DNA from: Bin5 sp963662575
GTDB lineage: Bacteria > Chloroflexota > Anaerolineae > Caldilineales > Caldilineaceae
DNA: 64,000 nt
Assembly: GCA_963662575.1 (NCBI GenBank)
Contig: OY759723.1
Location: forward strand, 3,410,001-3,474,000
Direction of reading: 5' to 3'
Part shown: positions 43,585-52,024 of the stretch, piece by piece
How the letters are laid out: the number at the start of each line of letters is the position of its first letter
How positions within the stretch are numbered: position 1 is the first letter of the stretch
The notes under the pieces: generated by a model
Databases searched by the model: none
What the model saw: only the letters and a program-made list of their open reading frames with translations
Told to the model about the DNA's origin: nothing
Translations under genes and position numbers: made by a program

Positions 43585-44073
43585 TTATTTTTCGCTGGCG
43601 CTGTCGACGCGGCTGATCACCATGCGTTCGCCCACAAAGCCCTCCCGCCAGATGCTCTCACAAGCTTCGGCCAGGCCTTCCAGGTTTTCGGTGACTTTGC
43701 CAAACAGGTTGCCTGGCATGTAGCCGGCTGGACCGAGCAGAAAATTATTGCGGCCATAGAACAACGCGATATCAATAAACGGTTGGCCGGTGCGCCTTTC
43801 CGGCGGAATGTCGATTGAGGCAGCGTCGACCTCGAAATAGAGGAGGTCCCCGCCAATCGGCATGATTGTCGCGTTCTCCTTGCCCGGGTCCGCCCCAAGA
43901 GGCGGGACCAGCGTGTAAACCTCGCGCCCTGCCCAGCGGGCGTGGTACGCGTCCCCCTCCAACGGCAGCGCGTTCCAAACCGCGTCGCAAGTGAGAGGCG
44001 CCTCATCGTCCAGTAGGGTCACAACACCTCGGACGTTGCGCTTGGTAAAGAAAATCTCGATTTGGCGTGCCAT
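43585..44073 (-). CDS. DUF3830 family protein, second copy
   Basis: 162 residues from ATG 44073 (GGAAAGA upstream; a longer frame adds 38 unconserved residues). It is clearly related to the 33935 product: LLDDEAPLTCDAVWNALPLEGDAYHARW, ENATIMPIGGDLLYFEV, FYGRNNFLLGPAGYMPGNLFGKV. It is the first gene of the minus-strand catabolic run. Function unknown. Confidence 0.85.
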   Translation of the reverse strand: MARQIEIFFTKRNVRGVVTLLDDEAPLTCDAVWNALPLEGDAYHARWAGREVYTLVPPLGADPGKENATIMPIGGDLLYFEVDAASIDIPPERRTGQPFIDIALFYGRNNFLLGPAGYMPGNLFGKVTENLEGLAEACESIWREGFVGERMVISRVDSASEK

Positions 44074-44690
44074 GCTCTGTCTTTCCTGGCCGTGCCCCCA
44101 GTGTTGCGGTGTGCCGCGGCCAATGTCTGATTTTGGCTGAGTAACGTCCGCATGTCTGCTGACAGCTGTCACCGTATCGTTCAGCATACGCGAACTGACC
44201 TTTGGGTTAACTTAACACAGTTTATCAGATCGAAAAAGCAGGACATTGGGAGACGGGCGCCGGTTGCGATCTGTGCCATAGTCATAGGATCACACCTCCT
44301 ATTCGGTTGGCATTCTGACAGACAACAAAAAAATATCATTTGACAGATGAATATGTGGTGTCCTACAATGACCGCGGGTCCTTTCACAACTCCATATCAA
44401 TGTCTGCGACCACTCCCAGGGCGTGAATTGATAGGCATTCAGGAACTGATTCGCAGCCGCGAACGCGCCGGCTTTGCTGGCGCGTGAGTAATCTCCACCG
44501 CATTTTTCGCTTCTCATCTGACTGCAGTTTTTCGCCAAGTCTGGACCAGGTCAGGATGTGTCTTCATCAAGGGTGTTTTCGGGGATCATGCCCTCTAGTG
44601 CTGAGCATTTTCTTCAGATCTTGCTGCAAATTGCAGCCAACCAGGAATCGCCCGCAACACTTCCATTCCATCCACAGAGGAGAAAGCAAA
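44074..44690. other. Divergent intergenic region between the minus-strand run and ABC module 3
   Basis: About 620 bases. It carries a plus-strand promoter candidate at 44340-44369 and an unexplained minus-strand AGGAGGTG ribosome-site-like sequence at 44297-44304 ahead of a 34-codon open frame. No other gene is supported. Confidence 0.5.
44340..44369 (+). promoter_or_regulatory. Predicted sigma70-type promoter for ABC module 3
   Basis: TTGACA (44340-44345) and TACAAT (44364-44369) with an 18-base spacer. The leader to the module 3 start would be about 315 bases. Confidence 0.55.
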
Positions 44691-46358
44691 ATGAATGCAC
44701 TCAAAGTTTCGCGAAGGACGTTGTTGAAGTCGGCTGGCGCAGTCGTTGGAGGCGCGGCGCTGTCTGCCTGTATGCCCGTTGGCGCGCCGTCCCCGGCTGC
44801 GGAAGTCGCAGGGGAGAGCGCTGCCGGCGGTCCTATGTCCGGAGGCGTTATTCGCATAGCGCTCAGTGGAAATTCCCCGTCTTCACTGTGTCGCATTGAC
44901 ACCGAGAGCAGTCGGTACGAAGAGTTGATGAGATCTCTATGGGCCAAGGTTACCAGCTCGAATGTGGACTTCACAGACTACATTGGCGACCTCGCCGAAA
45001 GCTGGGAGTGGAACGAGGATAACACCAGAGTCCGCTATCACCTGCGCGAAAACGCGAAATGGCATGATGGCGTATCCGTAACGGCCGACGACCTGGTCTT
45101 TACATTCTGGACAGTCGCCAGAGAACCGAAGATGCCGGGCCATACCCAATGGTTCCGCGAAATGATCAGGGGTTTGCAGGATGCCTACGACGGCAAAGAG
45201 GTAGAGCCGGGCGTTGTGAAAGTGGACGACCTCACCGTCGATTTTTTCCTGTCAAGGCCAATAGCTGACGGTCCCTGGCACGCGGCCATCGACCCACTGC
45301 CGGTCCATCCCTATCACATTCTCAAAGAATACCCCGTCGAAAAGGCGCACGAAAACCCAATCTGCCAGGGAGAAGTCGTCGCCAACGGGCCGTTCAAGTT
45401 CAAGCGCACCTCGCCTGACCAGTTCATTGAGGTAGAAGCTTTCGAAGACTACCATTTTGGCCGGCCCCTGCTCGACGGGATCATCTTCAAGATGTACCCG
45501 GACTGGGCGACGATTTCGGTGGCCCTGGACAAGGGCGAACTGGACGTCGGCCGTATTCTGGTTGACGACATTCCACTCTTTGATGAAAACCCCGATTTCA
45601 ACATCCATGTCGGCCCTCCCGGCGCAGGAGGCTTTTACGTCAGCCCCAATCACATGAAACCCTATCTGGCTGATATCCGCGTGCGCCAGGCAATGGCCCA
45701 TGCCATTGACAAAGAGAGCATCGTAGAGAACATCTTCCACGGCTACGCAGAAGTCCTCCATACGCTCGCCGGGCCCTATCCCGGAATCGGAACCAGCCCC
45801 AACATCACCAAGTACGACTATGATCCCGACAAGGCCCGCGCCTTGCTCGAGGAGGCCAATTGGGATTTCGAGCAAGTGCTGAAGATTTTGGCGCCTGAAG
45901 TGCCGACGGAACCGTTCCATGTCGCCGTCGTAGGCATGCTGGAAGCTGTCGGCTTCAATATCGAATACGAAATAACCGCCGACTACTGGAAGATCGCCAG
46001 CACGGAACACTCGCAAGATTTGGTCATCGGCCTGGGGTCGATGGGGTTGGATCCCAACACTGCTGTCATGGAATACGCAAGCTGGAGAACTGAGGACCGG
46101 CCAACCTGGGTCGTCATGGATGACCCCCGCTTTGACGAGATTTCCCAGGTCATCGAGGAAAGCCTCGACAACGAGGAGCGCAAGCAGGCCACGTGGCAGC
46201 TTCAGGAACTTGCCAGCGCGGAGGCCATTCTCCACATTCCCATCTGTTCGAATCCTGCCGTCTGGGCCATCAACAAAAAGGTCCACGGCTATCGCCCCAA
46301 CTGGGTGCTGTGGCCCATGAACAACTGGGAGCTGCACAAAGTCTGGATGGAGGCCTGA
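44691..46358 (+). CDS. ABC transporter solute-binding lipoprotein, family 5 (module 3)
   Basis: 555 residues from ATG 44691 with GGAGAAA just upstream. The leader has a twin-arginine-like pattern (SRRTLLKSAG, Arg8-Arg9) followed by lipobox LSAC (Cys27), so export may be by Tat with lipidation. Family features: YHLRENAKWHDGVSVTADD near residues 116-134 and VANGPFKF near residues 230. It leads module 3 with a hairpin and two permease genes downstream. Confidence 0.91.
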   Translation: MNALKVSRRTLLKSAGAVVGGAALSACMPVGAPSPAAEVAGESAAGGPMSGGVIRIALSGNSPSSLCRIDTESSRYEELMRSLWAKVTSSNVDFTDYIGDLAESWEWNEDNTRVRYHLRENAKWHDGVSVTADDLVFTFWTVAREPKMPGHTQWFREMIRGLQDAYDGKEVEPGVVKVDDLTVDFFLSRPIADGPWHAAIDPLPVHPYHILKEYPVEKAHENPICQGEVVANGPFKFKRTSPDQFIEVEAFEDYHFGRPLLDGIIFKMYPDWATISVALDKGELDVGRILVDDIPLFDENPDFNIHVGPPGAGGFYVSPNHMKPYLADIRVRQAMAHAIDKESIVENIFHGYAEVLHTLAGPYPGIGTSPNITKYDYDPDKARALLEEANWDFEQVLKILAPEVPTEPFHVAVVGMLEAVGFNIEYEITADYWKIASTEHSQDLVIGLGSMGLDPNTAVMEYASWRTEDRPTWVVMDDPRFDEISQVIEESLDNEERKQATWQLQELASAEAILHIPICSNPAVWAINKKVHGYRPNWVLWPMNNWELHKVWMEA

Positions 46359-46385
46359 GCAGCCGAAGACCCAACCGTGAGAATG

Positions 46386-46410
46386 GGAAGGCAGTGAAAG
46401 CTGCCTTCCT
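46386..46410 (+). promoter_or_regulatory. Intercistronic hairpin between binding protein and permease, module 3
   Basis: GGAAGGCAG (46386-46394) pairs perfectly with CTGCCTTCC (46401-46409) around a 6-base loop, and a TTCAATTT stretch follows. It ends 17 bases before the permease start. Confidence 0.7.
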
Positions 46411-46427
46411 TCAATTTGCGGAGAGTC

Positions 46428-47393
46428 ATGTCGAAATACATTACCCGCCGTCTGCTGCTCGTCATACCTCTGGCTTTGGGTATCACGTTCATAAACTTCG
46501 CCATGTACAACGCCGCACCCGGCGACCCTATCCTGATGTTGATCAACCCAGAGGAACGCTACACGCTGTCAGAGGAGCAGATTGAGTATTTCCGCCAAAA
46601 GCTCGGGCTTGATCAGCCCCTCCCCATTCGCTACATGAAGTGGCTCGGCCGTATTGTTCGGGGTGACATGGGCTATAGCGTCAGCGTCCAGCCGGGCCAC
46701 CAGGTGTCGAAACTGATATGGCGGTCACTGCCACAGACTATTGAACTGATGGTCATAGGTCTGTTCGTTTCGACCACAGTAGGCATTGGTCTGGGCGTAT
46801 TGGCATCTTTGCGCCCATACACCTTGCTGGATTATGCCAGCACGGGGTTTGCCTTCACTTTCATGGCCGTTCCCAGCTTTTTTTTCTCCATGTTGCTCAT
46901 CTTTGTATTCGCTGTCAAGCTCGACCTGTTCCCCACTTCTGGCATCATCACACCAGAGGACCCCGCAACGCTGGGAAATCACTTGCGCCATCTTGTCCTG
47001 CCTTCCTTGGCGACCTCACTCGGATTTGGCGGCATGTTGCGCTATGCCCGCAACGCCATGTTGGAGGCTTTGGGGCAGGACTACGTGACCACGGCCCGCG
47101 CCAAAGGCCTGCAAGAAAAGGTCGTCATTTTTCGTCACACTTTCAAGAATGCGCTGCTTCCCGTGGTGACGATTATCTCGTTGGGGTTGCCTGGTCTGAT
47201 AGGGGGATCGGTGATCATCGAGTCGATTTTCGCCTGGCCAGGGATGGGACTCTTGCTGATAAATGCTGTGAATTTTCGCGACTATCCGGTCATGATGGGG
47301 GGCACTCTGATTGCGGCATTTCTGGTGCTGTTCGCCAATCTTCTCGCAGATATTTTGTATGCATGGATAGATCCTCGCATTCACTATGATTGA
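46428..47393 (+). CDS. ABC transporter permease, DppB type (module 3)
   Basis: 321 residues from ATG 46428 (GGAGAG upstream). N-terminus MSKYITRRLLLVIPLALGIT, periplasmic loop, GYSVSVQPGH, and the EAA loop DYVTTARAKGLQEKV near residues 218-232. The C-terminus ends ADILYAWIDPRIHYD. Partner of the 47518 product. Confidence 0.93.
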   Translation: MSKYITRRLLLVIPLALGITFINFAMYNAAPGDPILMLINPEERYTLSEEQIEYFRQKLGLDQPLPIRYMKWLGRIVRGDMGYSVSVQPGHQVSKLIWRSLPQTIELMVIGLFVSTTVGIGLGVLASLRPYTLLDYASTGFAFTFMAVPSFFFSMLLIFVFAVKLDLFPTSGIITPEDPATLGNHLRHLVLPSLATSLGFGGMLRYARNAMLEALGQDYVTTARAKGLQEKVVIFRHTFKNALLPVVTIISLGLPGLIGGSVIIESIFAWPGMGLLLINAVNFRDYPVMMGGTLIAAFLVLFANLLADILYAWIDPRIHYD

Positions 47394-47517
47394 GGGCAAA
47401 CAGGATAGTGCCACAGCTGGCCTTTGGCGTTTTCCTCATCGCATGCTCCTTTTTCAACGCTGGGGACTGAATTAAGTGGCATAAAACGGATTTCCTGATG
47501 GCGTGGGGCAAGAAAGG

Positions 47518-48441
47518 ATGCAGCAGACGGAAACGACCTCCGATGTTAACCTGGGAAACCAGATCGGCACTGGCGCTGCCCAGCGGCCGCCGGATACGCT
47601 GCTCACACTTACCTTGCGTCGATTCCGGCGGCATAAGCTGGCAATGGGCGGATTTGTCGTGGTCTGCTTTATGGCCGTGGTTGCCATTCTCGCCCCTGTC
47701 ATTGCACCTCAGGATCCCATCGTTGTTGACGTGACCAATGTGTATTCTCCGCCGACGCGCGCACATCTATTGGGCACAGATGCGGTGGGGCGAGACGTAT
47801 GGGCGCGGCTGATATACGCCAGCCGCATCTCCCTGATCGTCGGTGTAGCCGCGCAAAGCGTATCGCTGACGCTGGCCGTCACGCTAGGCAGCATAGCGGC
47901 ATACTTTGGCGGACGCGTTGACGACATCGTCATGCGCTTTGCTGAAATCGTGATGATGTTCCCCGGCCTGATCCTTATCATTATCATCGTGTCCTTCGTC
48001 GGCCCCAGTTTTGTAACGGTGATGGTCGTCCTGGGCCTTGTCGAATGGCCAGGTCTTTCGCGCCTGGTGCGCTCGCAGATTCTGTCGCTGCGTCAATGGG
48101 AGTTTGTCACCGCGGCGCGCGTTATAGGGGCACGCGACTCGCGCATTATGTTTATACACATTTTCCCCAATATCGTGCCCGTGCTGGTCGTCTCGTTCAC
48201 GCTCGGCGCGGCCGGCGCCATTCTCGGCGAAGCCGGGCTGAGCTTTCTCGGCTTTGGTGTGCGCCCGCCGCAACCCAGCTGGGGCAACATGTTGAACGAC
48301 GCTCGCAGCATCACCGCCATTTCGCACTATCCCTGGGTGTGGGTGCCGCCTGGCATCGCCATCTTTGTCCTGGTCATGTCAATTAACTTCATGGGGGACG
48401 GCCTGCGAGACGCATTGGATCCCCGCATGCAGATCCGCTAG
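47518..48441 (+). CDS. ABC transporter permease, DppC type (module 3)
   Basis: 307 residues from ATG 47518; GTG 47503 is an in-frame alternative and neither has a good ribosome site. DppC motif LLGTDAVGRDVWARLIYASR near residues 82-101 and EAA loop EFVTAARVIGARDSR near residues 198-212. The C-terminus INFMGDGLRDALDPR is typical. Confidence 0.9.
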   Translation: MQQTETTSDVNLGNQIGTGAAQRPPDTLLTLTLRRFRRHKLAMGGFVVVCFMAVVAILAPVIAPQDPIVVDVTNVYSPPTRAHLLGTDAVGRDVWARLIYASRISLIVGVAAQSVSLTLAVTLGSIAAYFGGRVDDIVMRFAEIVMMFPGLILIIIIVSFVGPSFVTVMVVLGLVEWPGLSRLVRSQILSLRQWEFVTAARVIGARDSRIMFIHIFPNIVPVLVVSFTLGAAGAILGEAGLSFLGFGVRPPQPSWGNMLNDARSITAISHYPWVWVPPGIAIFVLVMSINFMGDGLRDALDPRMQIR

Positions 48442-48507
48442 CGGGACAGTACACCGTAAGGATAAACGCCTTGTCGGCGCCATCAGGCGTGAAGGAGGAA
48501 GAGTAAA

Positions 48508-48921
48508 GTGGGACGACGAGTAGCCTTGCTGACATGTGCTCTGATCCTGGCAATGTCCCTTTTGGCTGCCTGCGGTGGACGCGCCCAGCCAACACCTGCG
48601 CCAAAGCCGTCGCCAACGCCGCTGTGCAGTGGGACCCTCTGCATGATCGATAGCTATCTCACCGAACCCTTGGAAAGAGAACGAGCCCGTCGGGTCGAGG
48701 GAATGATCGTTAACCAGGGGGACTCTGCCTACGCGGTGATAGAGGTTTCATTCACACTTTTCGATGAAGATGGCGAGCAGATCGGCACGGCCTCTGCAGA
48801 TGTAGAGGATCTCGGTCCGGGTAAGCGTTGGAAATTCAGCGCCATAGTCCCAGGCAGCATCGATTCGGACGTAAGCAGCTTTGAAGTGGAGAGTCTAGCC
48901 GGTTCTTTAACGCCAGAATGA
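48508..48921 (+). CDS. Small lipoprotein with an Ig-like beta-sandwich domain
   Basis: 137 residues, GTG start with AAGGAGGAA 8 bases upstream. A signal peptide ends at lipobox LAAC (Cys22), followed by a Pro-rich spacer (PTPAPKPSPTP). The mature part (RVEGMIVNQGDSAYAVIEVSFTLFDEDGEQIGTASADVEDLGPGKRWKF) looks like an FxLYD/DUF3426-type beta-sandwich. Predicted surface lipoprotein of unknown role; follows module 3 by 66 bases. Confidence 0.78.
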   Translation: MGRRVALLTCALILAMSLLAACGGRAQPTPAPKPSPTPLCSGTLCMIDSYLTEPLERERARRVEGMIVNQGDSAYAVIEVSFTLFDEDGEQIGTASADVEDLGPGKRWKFSAIVPGSIDSDVSSFEVESLAGSLTPE

Positions 48922-49029
48922 GTGAGGGCTGAGGAATGGGCTGGCAGCGAGAGGTCTCTGTTATCCTCTTCACCCGTTTCTTTTGGAGAATGAACATCAC
49001 AGCCGCCATTCCATAAAACGAGGCCAGAC

Positions 49030-50307
49030 ATGAAAGTTGACCCACAGCAATTGCTTGAAGATGGCTATATTATCCTGCCGCAGGTCGTTCCCCCAGACCA
49101 ACTGGACGACTTGCGCGCCAGCGTCGACCTGCTAGTCACGCGTCACCAGGTGCTTTCGGCGAATGAGAGGAAGCCCGGCGAGCCGCCAGGCGGGGCCTGG
49201 CAAAGCGCGCGGCAGCCGCGGGTGGAAATCGACAAGGTAATAGATGAATTAACCGCCAATGTATTGGAGTTCTGCCTGGGCGAGACTACGCTGGGTGTCA
49301 GCCACCAGCTGATGCGAGGCAAAGAGACAACCCCGACAAACCTGCAGGTCATGTGCAGCCCAATTCGCGACTACGGTTATACGGACTGGCACCGCGACAT
49401 TGACGCTATGGAACAAACGCCCCTGGACGGTTTGCAAACGGACCTGGTGGCAAACGCCCCCGGCTATGTCCAGTGGAATATCGCGCTTTACGATGATGAT
49501 GTGCTGTGGGTTGTGCCTGGAAGTCATCGCCGCTCCGACACCGAGGAGCAAAAACGCCAGTTGTTAGCCGACCCGTGCGTTCCTCTGCCGGGCAGCGTTC
49601 AGGTAAAACTCAAAGCGGGCGACGGCGTGGTCTATCCCAACATCATCATGCACTGGGGCAGCATTTATGGCAGTAAACTGCGGCGAACGATTCATCTGGG
49701 ATATCGGACTTTCGGCGGCCCGATTCTCCCCCATGTTCATTTCCACCATTGGGATCACTCGCTGGCGTTTACCGAGCGTCTGCCAGCACATCTTCGCGCC
49801 AGCTTTGCACACTATGCCGAACTGCACGAGCAAGAAATCAAGCAGATTGAGTCAGTGTTGCGGGCAATTATCGATAAGGACAAGAACGCCTTCCTCGAAG
49901 AATTGGCAAAGCTCCACCCCGGCGATGAGGGCAGAATTGCGTGTGTGATGCTGTTGTGCCGACTGGCTGGCAAAATACAAAAGCTGAAGCGGCCTGAGAT
50001 CGCCAGTCTTCCGTACGCCGAGCGGGAAAAACTTCTTGCCGGACCGGTCAGCCATGAGTACTACGAGAAGGTTGCCAGCCTCTTTTCGGTGGCAGAGGCG
50101 GAGAAACTGCACACCCGCTTCGCCAATTTGTCGGCGATTCTGGAAGCAGGCGCAGAGGAGTGCCATCAGCGCCACGGTGCGCTAGCGGCAGAATTGCTAC
50201 CCGCCGGTAGCCCTGCTCCTGACTTCCACTCACGACCGTTGCGCACTTTCTATACTGAGATGCCTGATTTCGACGTCGGGGACTTCACTGGGAGCTGGGG
50301 CGGCTGA
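49030..50307 (+). CDS. Phytanoyl-CoA dioxygenase (PhyH) family protein with C-terminal extension
   Basis: 425 residues, about 130 longer than the other PhyH proteins. Iron ligands: His121 and Asp123 in DWHRDID and His208 in IMHWGSIYG; Arg218/219 may hold 2-oxoglutarate. VVPGSHRRSDT is the usual turn. From about residue 235 an alpha-helical extension follows (HLRASFAHYAELHEQEIKQIES, LFSVAEAEKLHTRFANLS) with no family recognised. Confidence 0.85.
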   Translation: MKVDPQQLLEDGYIILPQVVPPDQLDDLRASVDLLVTRHQVLSANERKPGEPPGGAWQSARQPRVEIDKVIDELTANVLEFCLGETTLGVSHQLMRGKETTPTNLQVMCSPIRDYGYTDWHRDIDAMEQTPLDGLQTDLVANAPGYVQWNIALYDDDVLWVVPGSHRRSDTEEQKRQLLADPCVPLPGSVQVKLKAGDGVVYPNIIMHWGSIYGSKLRRTIHLGYRTFGGPILPHVHFHHWDHSLAFTERLPAHLRASFAHYAELHEQEIKQIESVLRAIIDKDKNAFLEELAKLHPGDEGRIACVMLLCRLAGKIQKLKRPEIASLPYAEREKLLAGPVSHEYYEKVASLFSVAEAEKLHTRFANLSAILEAGAEECHQRHGALAAELLPAGSPAPDFHSRPLRTFYTEMPDFDVGDFTGSWGG

Positions 50308-50809
50308 GTTGCCCAGGGTTGGGGACGGGCTATCTGGGCCTGCTCAAGTTAAACAGATCCCGAAAACGCTCCATAGCCTGAAGGTCGTCGGCTTGAGAAG
50401 ACGCCTCCACACCGTTACACACTGACTCGTGCAGCAGCGCCGCGATCTGTGGACAGCCACTCCTGCCCCTACCCGGTTCATGCCGGCCCGGTTCGTCTGC
50501 GACATGCGCTTAGCCATTGACAAGATCTAAGGCTGACAGCCCAAGACTCCTGAGTGTGCATCCCCCAATAAAGGGGAAGGTACTGGCTGCCTGTGATTCA
50601 CAGAGAAAATCGGTGAATGACGTTCCCCCATATCCGAAGCGCAACCTCGGGGAGGGAGGAACCCAAAAAGTGTGCGGCCCAGATTTGGAGTTGTCCAGAC
50701 CAACGGCTGGCGGCTATCAGTGTAGTAGGTTCCCTTCTGGCGGCCCAGAGGTAGTCGATAACGCATCCTCATTTCGGACCGCATACGCCGACTCTATCCA
50801 AAGAGTTCA
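50308..50809. other. Intergenic region upstream of a transposase remnant
   Basis: About 500 bases without a supported gene; parts may be further decayed transposase sequence, but frames are closed and no family pattern is legible. Confidence 0.4.
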
Positions 50810-51055
50810 GCGCTGCTGCCAGCCGTGCAACAGGCTGTCGCCTACCTGTGGAACAACCGACCGCGTCTAGACTACGCCGTCTAACGGCAAGCCGGCTTCC
50901 CCATCAGCAGCGGTATGGTAGAATCTGCGGCCAAAACCTTGGTTCAGCAGCGCATGAAACAGGCTGGCATGCGCTGGTCCCGTCGCGGCGCCCAGGCCTT
51001 GCTTGCAATACGTGCTAGTCTGCTCAGCGACCGTTGGCTTGACATCCCCATATGA
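50810..51055 (+). pseudogene. ISKra4-like transposase C-terminal remnant
   Basis: The frame reads ALLPAVQQAVAYLWNNRPRLDYAV, an in-frame TAA (50882-50884), then RQAGFPISSGMVESAAKTLV, QQRMKQAGMRWSRRGAQALL and RASLLSDRW to TGA 51053-51055. The SGMVES(A)...K...RMK...GMRWS block is the C-terminal signature of ISKra4-type transposases. Only this tail and a nonsense codon remain, so it is inactive. Confidence 0.75.
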
Positions 51056-51101
51056 CCATCTTTGGCCTAAATCTTCGAGGTACCTCCCCCAAAAAGTTGT
51101 A

Positions 51102-51131
51102 TTGACAAAAAGAGATTGAATGAAATATAAT
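51102..51131 (+). promoter_or_regulatory. Consensus sigma70-type promoter
   Basis: TTGACA (51102-51107) and TATAAT (51126-51131) are both perfect, with an 18-base spacer. The expected start of transcription is near 51138, about 14 bases before the AAC(3)-like ATG, and no ribosome binding site is visible in between. Confidence 0.8.
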
Positions 51132-51151
51132 AATATTAAAGTGAAATTCTA

Positions 51152-52003
51152 ATGAGAAAGTCTCTGACGCGTGACCAGATTGCTGCAGCTCTGCGAGCAT
51201 TGGGACTGCCGGTCGGCGCTATCGTCTTCATGCATAGCTCGATGAGCAGCATAGGATACGTTGAAGACGGGGCCGATACCTTAGTCGATGCCTTCCTGGA
51301 CATACTAAGCCCGGAAGGTACACTCGCCGTGCCAACCTTCACCTTTGCTCATGGCAGTGACGACAACCCCGTCTTTGACCCGGCCCGTGATCCCTCAGAG
51401 ATGGGCCGACTTACCGAAGTGACCAGGACACGGCCTGGGGCGCGGCGGAGTTGCCACCTGCTCCATTCCGTCGCTGCTCTGGGGACGCTCGCAGAGGAGA
51501 TTACCGCCAGTCACGGCCCATCAGCCTGGGCGGCCGATGGGCCATTCTGGAAGCTCTATGAATTGGATGCCCACATTCTGCTGCTGGGCGTGCCCTACCT
51601 GCGCTGTACTTTCTTTCACGTTGTGGAGCAGTTGGTACAAGTCCCCTACCGAAGGTGGCGCGAAGTAGAGGCACGCGTCCAGGACCGGGACGGCTCACAG
51701 CACCCACTCCTCACGTTGATCTATAGCCCCAAGCCTGGCTTCGCCGGCAATGACTTCAACAAGCTTGGGGCATTGCTGGAGGAACGAGGACTGGTGCAAG
51801 TAGGGACCGTGGGGAATGCTGTGGCCCGCGTCTTCCGCGCCCGGGATGCGCTCGAGGTTGGCTTGGCACTGTACCGAAAGGATCCCCTGCTCTTTGTCAT
51901 GACGGCCGATCGTTGCACGCGGCTTCGGGACGGTGTACTGACTGCAGAATTGCATAACGAGAAGTCGGTATTGGATCCGGCGCTCATCTACGGCCATCAG
52001 TGA
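51152..52003 (+). CDS. AAC(3)-family N-acetyltransferase-like protein
   Basis: 283 residues. Family motifs: VFMHSSMSSIGYVEDGADT (residues 25-43), GTLAVPTFTFA (54-64), DPSEMGRLTEVTRTRPGARR (75-94), HSVAALG (97-103) and HVVEQLVQVPYR near residue 155. AAC(3) enzymes acetylate aminoglycosides, but many family members in environmental genomes act on other amino sugars, and the DapA-like gene 21 bases downstream suggests metabolism rather than resistance. ATG without a ribosome binding site follows a consensus promoter. Confidence 0.87.
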   Translation: MRKSLTRDQIAAALRALGLPVGAIVFMHSSMSSIGYVEDGADTLVDAFLDILSPEGTLAVPTFTFAHGSDDNPVFDPARDPSEMGRLTEVTRTRPGARRSCHLLHSVAALGTLAEEITASHGPSAWAADGPFWKLYELDAHILLLGVPYLRCTFFHVVEQLVQVPYRRWREVEARVQDRDGSQHPLLTLIYSPKPGFAGNDFNKLGALLEERGLVQVGTVGNAVARVFRARDALEVGLALYRKDPLLFVMTADRCTRLRDGVLTAELHNEKSVLDPALIYGHQ

Positions 52004-52024
52004 TTTCCGAGGGACTTACAAACA

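Noticed and set aside
46120..46320. Arg/Ser-rich frames overlapping binding-protein and hydrolase genes
   Set aside because: Typical shadow frames of GC-rich genes on the other frames or strand.
51152..52003. Calling the AAC(3)-like gene an aminoglycoside resistance gene
   Set aside because: Family membership alone does not show drug resistance, and the gene sits with a DapA-like lyase and a hydrolase rather than in a resistance setting.
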